NCBI RefSeq assembly: GCF_023343835.1
Contig: NC_064435.1
Span: 82,284,134-82,348,133, forward strand
DNA: 64,000 nt
Reading direction: 5' to 3'
DNA from: Lagopus muta
Lineage: Eukaryota > Chordata > Aves > Galliformes > Phasianidae
Under the pieces are notes generated by a model. The model did no database searches, had not been told where the DNA came from, and saw only the letters and a list, made by a program, of their open reading frames with translations. A program made the position numbers and the translations under genes. This document shows, in pieces, positions 60,087 to 64,000 of this stretch. Within the stretch, counting starts at the first letter, position 1. Every line of letters begins with the position of its first letter.

Positions 60087-60129
60087 TTTTTTTTTTTTTT
60101 TTCTGCTTCTTTCTGATTCTTTTTTTTTC
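60087..60129 (+). repeat. T-rich low-complexity run
   Basis: T16, then CTGC-interrupted T-rich sequence and a further T-run. Confidence 0.88.
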
Positions 60130-61483
60130 TGTCGGAGTTGACATCTTTTCCTCTTGCTGAACCAGCATTTCCTGACAGCAAACCATTGTCAGAAATTTTC
60201 CATCCAGCTCTCGAGTGGATTTCAACACTCAGCGTTTGCACATATGTATGAGAAGAGGTTAATGTCAATCTCAGAAAATTATCTACAGGATGTGCACAAG
60301 GTACCAGCAGCAAGGAGCAACACATTCGTTTGGAGAAATTCAGACACCAGCTGCTTTCTTTGCCTTAAAGTTGGTGTCAGCTCTGCTCTGCTCGATTATA
60401 GCTGTAATGGTGATCCTCTCTCATGTGTTTACTGCCCAGCTGACCCGTCATTAGGAAAAAATCCTTCCGTGGTCAACACTGCCTTTCGTGACACAGCAAA
60501 GCTCCTTTCAAAGCCCTGGGACATTCTGATGGTTTTGAAAGAAAACATCTAGGAGAAGAGCTCTGCAACACAGCAACACAGGCTGGCCTCAGAAGCAAGA
60601 CAAGCGTGGCAGGGCCTGGGTGGGGGGACATGCTAACTAATGCAACAGTGGGCCCTTTAATCACTGACAAGATCACTGCCTGTGTTGCCTGAGGACAATT
60701 CTTTATAACAGCTGCCCACCGAATAGCAGCAACAGGACCAGTCTCTGCGTCTGAAGAACTTTAACCAGCAAAATCTCTCCAAAGATAACAACACACTGGG
60801 AGCGTTCGCATGCCCAGGCAACGTTTTAAAGGAGTTAAAAAAGAAACACTCCCCACAGTGTCACAGATCTGCCAAGCACAATGCAGCCCAGGGTCATCAG
60901 CCTCTGCTTCTGGTGTTGGCATTCTAGGGATGTGGACAAAACCCCAACTCCTGGGGCTTTTAAGGGAGCAGGAAGGGAAGCAGTCAGTTCCCATTCATAT
61001 TTCTGCAGCCAAAGCTGCCTTCACATGCATACTTACAGGGAGGGGGTCACAGCATCCCAGGAGATCACCTTTACTAAAGGGGAGGGATGATTCATCGCCC
61101 TGCTGAAGTACCATGAGCAGCCTCAGCTGCAGAGGCCGGACCTGTTTGGCAGCAGCCAGCCGGCATCAGCTGCCTCCTGGGGGAGAAAAAAAAAAAGAAA
61201 AGCTTTGAAATGAGAGAGTGAGAAGTGGAATGGAGGGGAAAAATGACTGGAGGACTGGAAGGGGTGGGCTTGCAGCCTTTGGTTGGGTGACAGGCTAATT
61301 CCCTCCTGCTCCCTGCCCTGACTCCATCTAATTACCTTGTTTCCTCTGAGCTGATTGGAAAGCAGCCTTGTGTCTGGAAAAGGCTGTAAGCATCTTATGT
61401 GCATCTGTTCCCCCTAATCCCCAGCAACCAGTGCCTGTGTGCCGGGAGAGGCCATGGGGGAACCACACGCAGCTGCTGCCACC

Positions 61484-61520
61484 GTGCCCCATCCCTGTGC
61501 CCCATCCCTGTGCCACATCC
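61484..61520 (+). repeat. 13-bp tandem repeat (GTGCCCCATCCCT)n
   Basis: Two exact units and a partial, imperfect third. Confidence 0.88.
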
Positions 61521-61631
61521 TGCTTACTGGGATTGGGGGCTTCCAGGCAACTGCAGTTGTTCCTCTTCTGCCCATTTCACAACCCAGAGGCCTTCTTTCC
61601 TCTTTCCCCTTGCAGGAAAACAATAATAATT

Positions 61632-61651
61632 AAAAAAAAAAAAAAAAAAAA
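61632..61651 (+). repeat. A20 homopolymer
   Basis: Twenty A, preceded by CAATAATAATT. Confidence 0.9.
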
Positions 61652-63789
61652 GGGTGGCAGGCTGGGGTGGAGAGAGGGATGCATTTTGCTGAGCCCTGCT
61701 GCACTTCAGAGCCGTTTAAGCCACTCATTTTCCCCTTGTCCTAATCCTGCATTATCCTTCAGGAATGACGTTCAAGTCCTGAGAGCGAGGGGAGGCGAAA
61801 AACTGCTCTCCAGGGCCCTGCCTGGTTTGCCCAGGAATTTGGATTGCACTTCTGACGTACAGCTCTGGGAAGGGGCAGAGGGACAATTATGCAGCCACTT
61901 GGTAGCATGCAGGCATATTTTCAGCAGGCTCCTATTAGCGGGAGCTAACTCGATGCGAGGAGAGTGTGGGGATAAACAGTTCCCTTTGCCAGCAGCAGGA
62001 TTGTCACATCTGGAGTTTACACAAGTTACGAGGAGTCAGGAGCCTCTATTTTGTTTCACTCGCACTGCATCGTAAAACATGTTAGCACGTTAAGAGCGCT
62101 GCAGCACCGACGCACGCAGGGTTGCATGCATCTGAAGGGGATATCTCTGTCTCACAGCCCCGCTGTGTCCTCACCCCACCTCCTTCACAAGCCATCTGCA
62201 TCTTGTTCAACTCGCTCAGCTTTGCTCCAACCCCCAGAGTGTTGAGGATTTGGGCCTCCAGTGAGTCCTGGTTGGGGCCCCACTGCATGCCTCCATGTGA
62301 CAGCCCGGGGTCTCCTCATGTGGGATGCCAGCAGGCCCCTGCAGCCAGACAGCCGCCTCTCTGTCTAACCCAGGTGGAGGCCAACTGTTTTAAACCTGTT
62401 TCAGAAAGATTGCCTGAACCTCCATGGGGCACTTATTTCCAAGCATCTTCCATGTTTAGCCAGCCGGCTTCCTGCTGTTTTCCTTTGGGATTTCTGCAGC
62501 TGCAACCACAAGCGCTCCTCCAGGGAGGCTTCCTCTCTCATCCCTCAGCAAAAGCAGAGGTGGTGATGAATCCTGTGGACTCAGCTGCATCTGCTCTCCA
62601 TAGGAAGCCCTAATCCTCACCCTAACAAAGATGCTGGGCACCACTCACTCAAGTGGGGAGATACATTCTTACCAGACTGGGTCAATCCCGTCACTCCACC
62701 CCAGCCTCAGCTCCCTTTACTGCTTAAATGCTGACTACAGGCAGTCAAGGACTTCTATGCCAAATTCTGCTCCTGGGAAAGAGGCCAAGTTTCCAGCAAG
62801 AAGAAAGCTGAAGTCCAGTGACATTAGCTAAGTTTTAGGTCTTTGGAGCATCACACCTGCATGAAGCCCATAAAGATGAGCAAGCTAAAACTCATCAGCC
62901 CAGCTTTCCTAACCCTTTTTTTTCCCCTCATTTGTGTCAAGTACCAGCTACCCAAGAAATCTGCTATCTTCCAACAGCTGGCCTGAAGCGGGATGTGCTT
63001 TCCCTGTTGATTTTGGGTTAGACTTCAGCACAAGCTGGCCTCAACTGCCCTTCCTCACCAGCAGCTCTGGTGAGAGTCCCTGAGAGTAGACTCAGGAATG
63101 GAAAGCAGGGAAACCTACACCTTCATGCAGACACAGATGTCCTCAAACTCCATGCTGGAGTCACAGTCATGAACTGTATTCACAACTGCAGATTGTTTGG
63201 GCCAATGGATTTTGTTGAAAAGCTAGGCTGGCCTCAGCAAAGGAAAGCAAGCAATAGTAGAAAAGGCATCTCTTGGCCCATGGCAGGGGTTTTGAAACCT
63301 TGTACAGAGGTCAAGACCTGGAGGCTATGGTGTGGGAAGTAGGCTGTGAGCTATTTCCCTACCTCATCCTCCAATCACAGGACAAAGAGCTGCCTCTGGG
63401 AGACACATTTCAACTTACAGAAGTCTGCAATGGCTCTCAGCCCGCCTCTTCCATCAAGGAGGAGACACATTGCCCCAAGTCCCAGCAGCACTCACACTGC
63501 CCAGGGAGGATGGCACGAAGCTGGGAGAGTCTGCTGCCCTCTGCTCCAGCTCTCGTGACTGGCTTAAAAAGTGAAGTGAAAGAGAGCTATGGGAAACTGC
63601 ATAGTAGCACTTGGCCTTTAATGCTGTCCTCCCAGTTCAGTCTTTATTCATGTGTTTTATCATAAAATTTTGTTTTCTGTTTTCTCACATATGTTAACTG
63701 CATGAGAAAGTTGCGCTGTTTTAACTTCAGTTTTGTTAGCATGCAGAAGACACTTCACATCACTTGAAGTAAAATTAAAACCCTTGCGA

Positions 63790-63821
63790 CAAACAAACAA
63801 ACAAACCAACCAACCAACAAA
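63790..63821 (+). repeat. (CAAA)n / (CCAA)n compound microsatellite
   Basis: Four CAAA units passing into about three CCAA units. Confidence 0.9.
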
Positions 63822-64000
63822 GTAACTCTCTAAAACTTCCATTTTAGATACCTGGTAGGTGGCATAAATACTGGAAGTACCCAGAACCACCAGCAATTTT
63901 CTGTTCATTCAGCCTGTAGCACTGTGAAACTGGAGATGTGCTCGGTCACGTTGTTCTGGAGCTGCAAAGACAACTTTGCTCAGGACTTTGGAAAGCCAGG

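Larger units (their letters stand above)
59856..64000. other. Intergenic DNA to the window end, no gene seen
   Basis: It holds T-rich (60087-60129) and A-rich (61632-61651) runs, a 13-bp tandem repeat (61484-61520) and a CAAA/CCAA run (63790-63821). A 235-codon open frame at 61368-62075 crosses the A-run and the tandem repeat and shows no domain, so it is not called. Confidence 0.5.

Noticed and set aside
61368-62075. 235-codon open frame on the + strand
   Set aside because: It is partly made of a 13-bp tandem repeat and an A20 run, with no domain.
2871-64000. Search for exons of the next gene (RREB1 in mammals), tRNA or snRNA genes, CRISPR arrays and endogenous retroviruses
   Set aside because: I saw no C2H2 zinc-finger coding sequence, no tRNA box B, no snRNA start, no spaced identical repeats, and no paired LTRs or gag/pol-like frames. 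Non-coding first exons cannot be excluded by reading alone.

Overview
This looks like a piece of a bird genome, mostly intergenic. Two signals identify it. First, the dominant repeats are CR1 LINEs (non-LTR retrotransposons): about fourteen fragments, most ending in the diagnostic bird CR1 tail (ATTCTATGATTCTGTGA-like octamers) and several with readable reverse-transcriptase remnants. Second, at 2136-2228 there is a terminal coding exon whose 30-residue product matches what I remember of the C-terminus of avian MD-1 (LY86), with a few differences from the chicken protein. A bird other than chicken, perhaps another galliform, would fit, but I cannot fix the species.

Layout. 1-2135 is the end of the last LY86 intron. 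2136-2228 is the last LY86 coding exon on the + strand, and its 3' UTR runs to about 2870 (AATAAA at 2846). From there to 64000 I find no protein-coding exon. This long stretch corresponds by position to the intergenic interval 3' of LY86; in mammals the next gene is RREB1, but none of its exons is visible here. The interval holds CR1 fragments on both strands (the largest at 9402-10402 and about 39990-41452), a decayed hAT transposase tail at 43637-44022, an AT-rich patch, and an internally deleted mariner-type element (Galluhop-like) at 44165-44716. There are also many short microsatellites and homopolymer runs, and a few GC-richer pockets around 16.3, 36.1, 46.7 and 57.6 kb.

Nothing here forms an operon, pathway or multi-gene system. 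I did not find a convincing new biological system. The items most worth a second look are the hAT/mariner cluster, a 110-bp module repeated on both sides of the LY86 terminal exon, two foldback structures (3692-3774 and the inverted CR1 pair at 32655-33012), strong G-quadruplex motifs, and one candidate E-box/GATA composite site at 45.5 kb. The long open reading frames in the GC-rich stretches carry no recognisable domain, and I treat them as chance.
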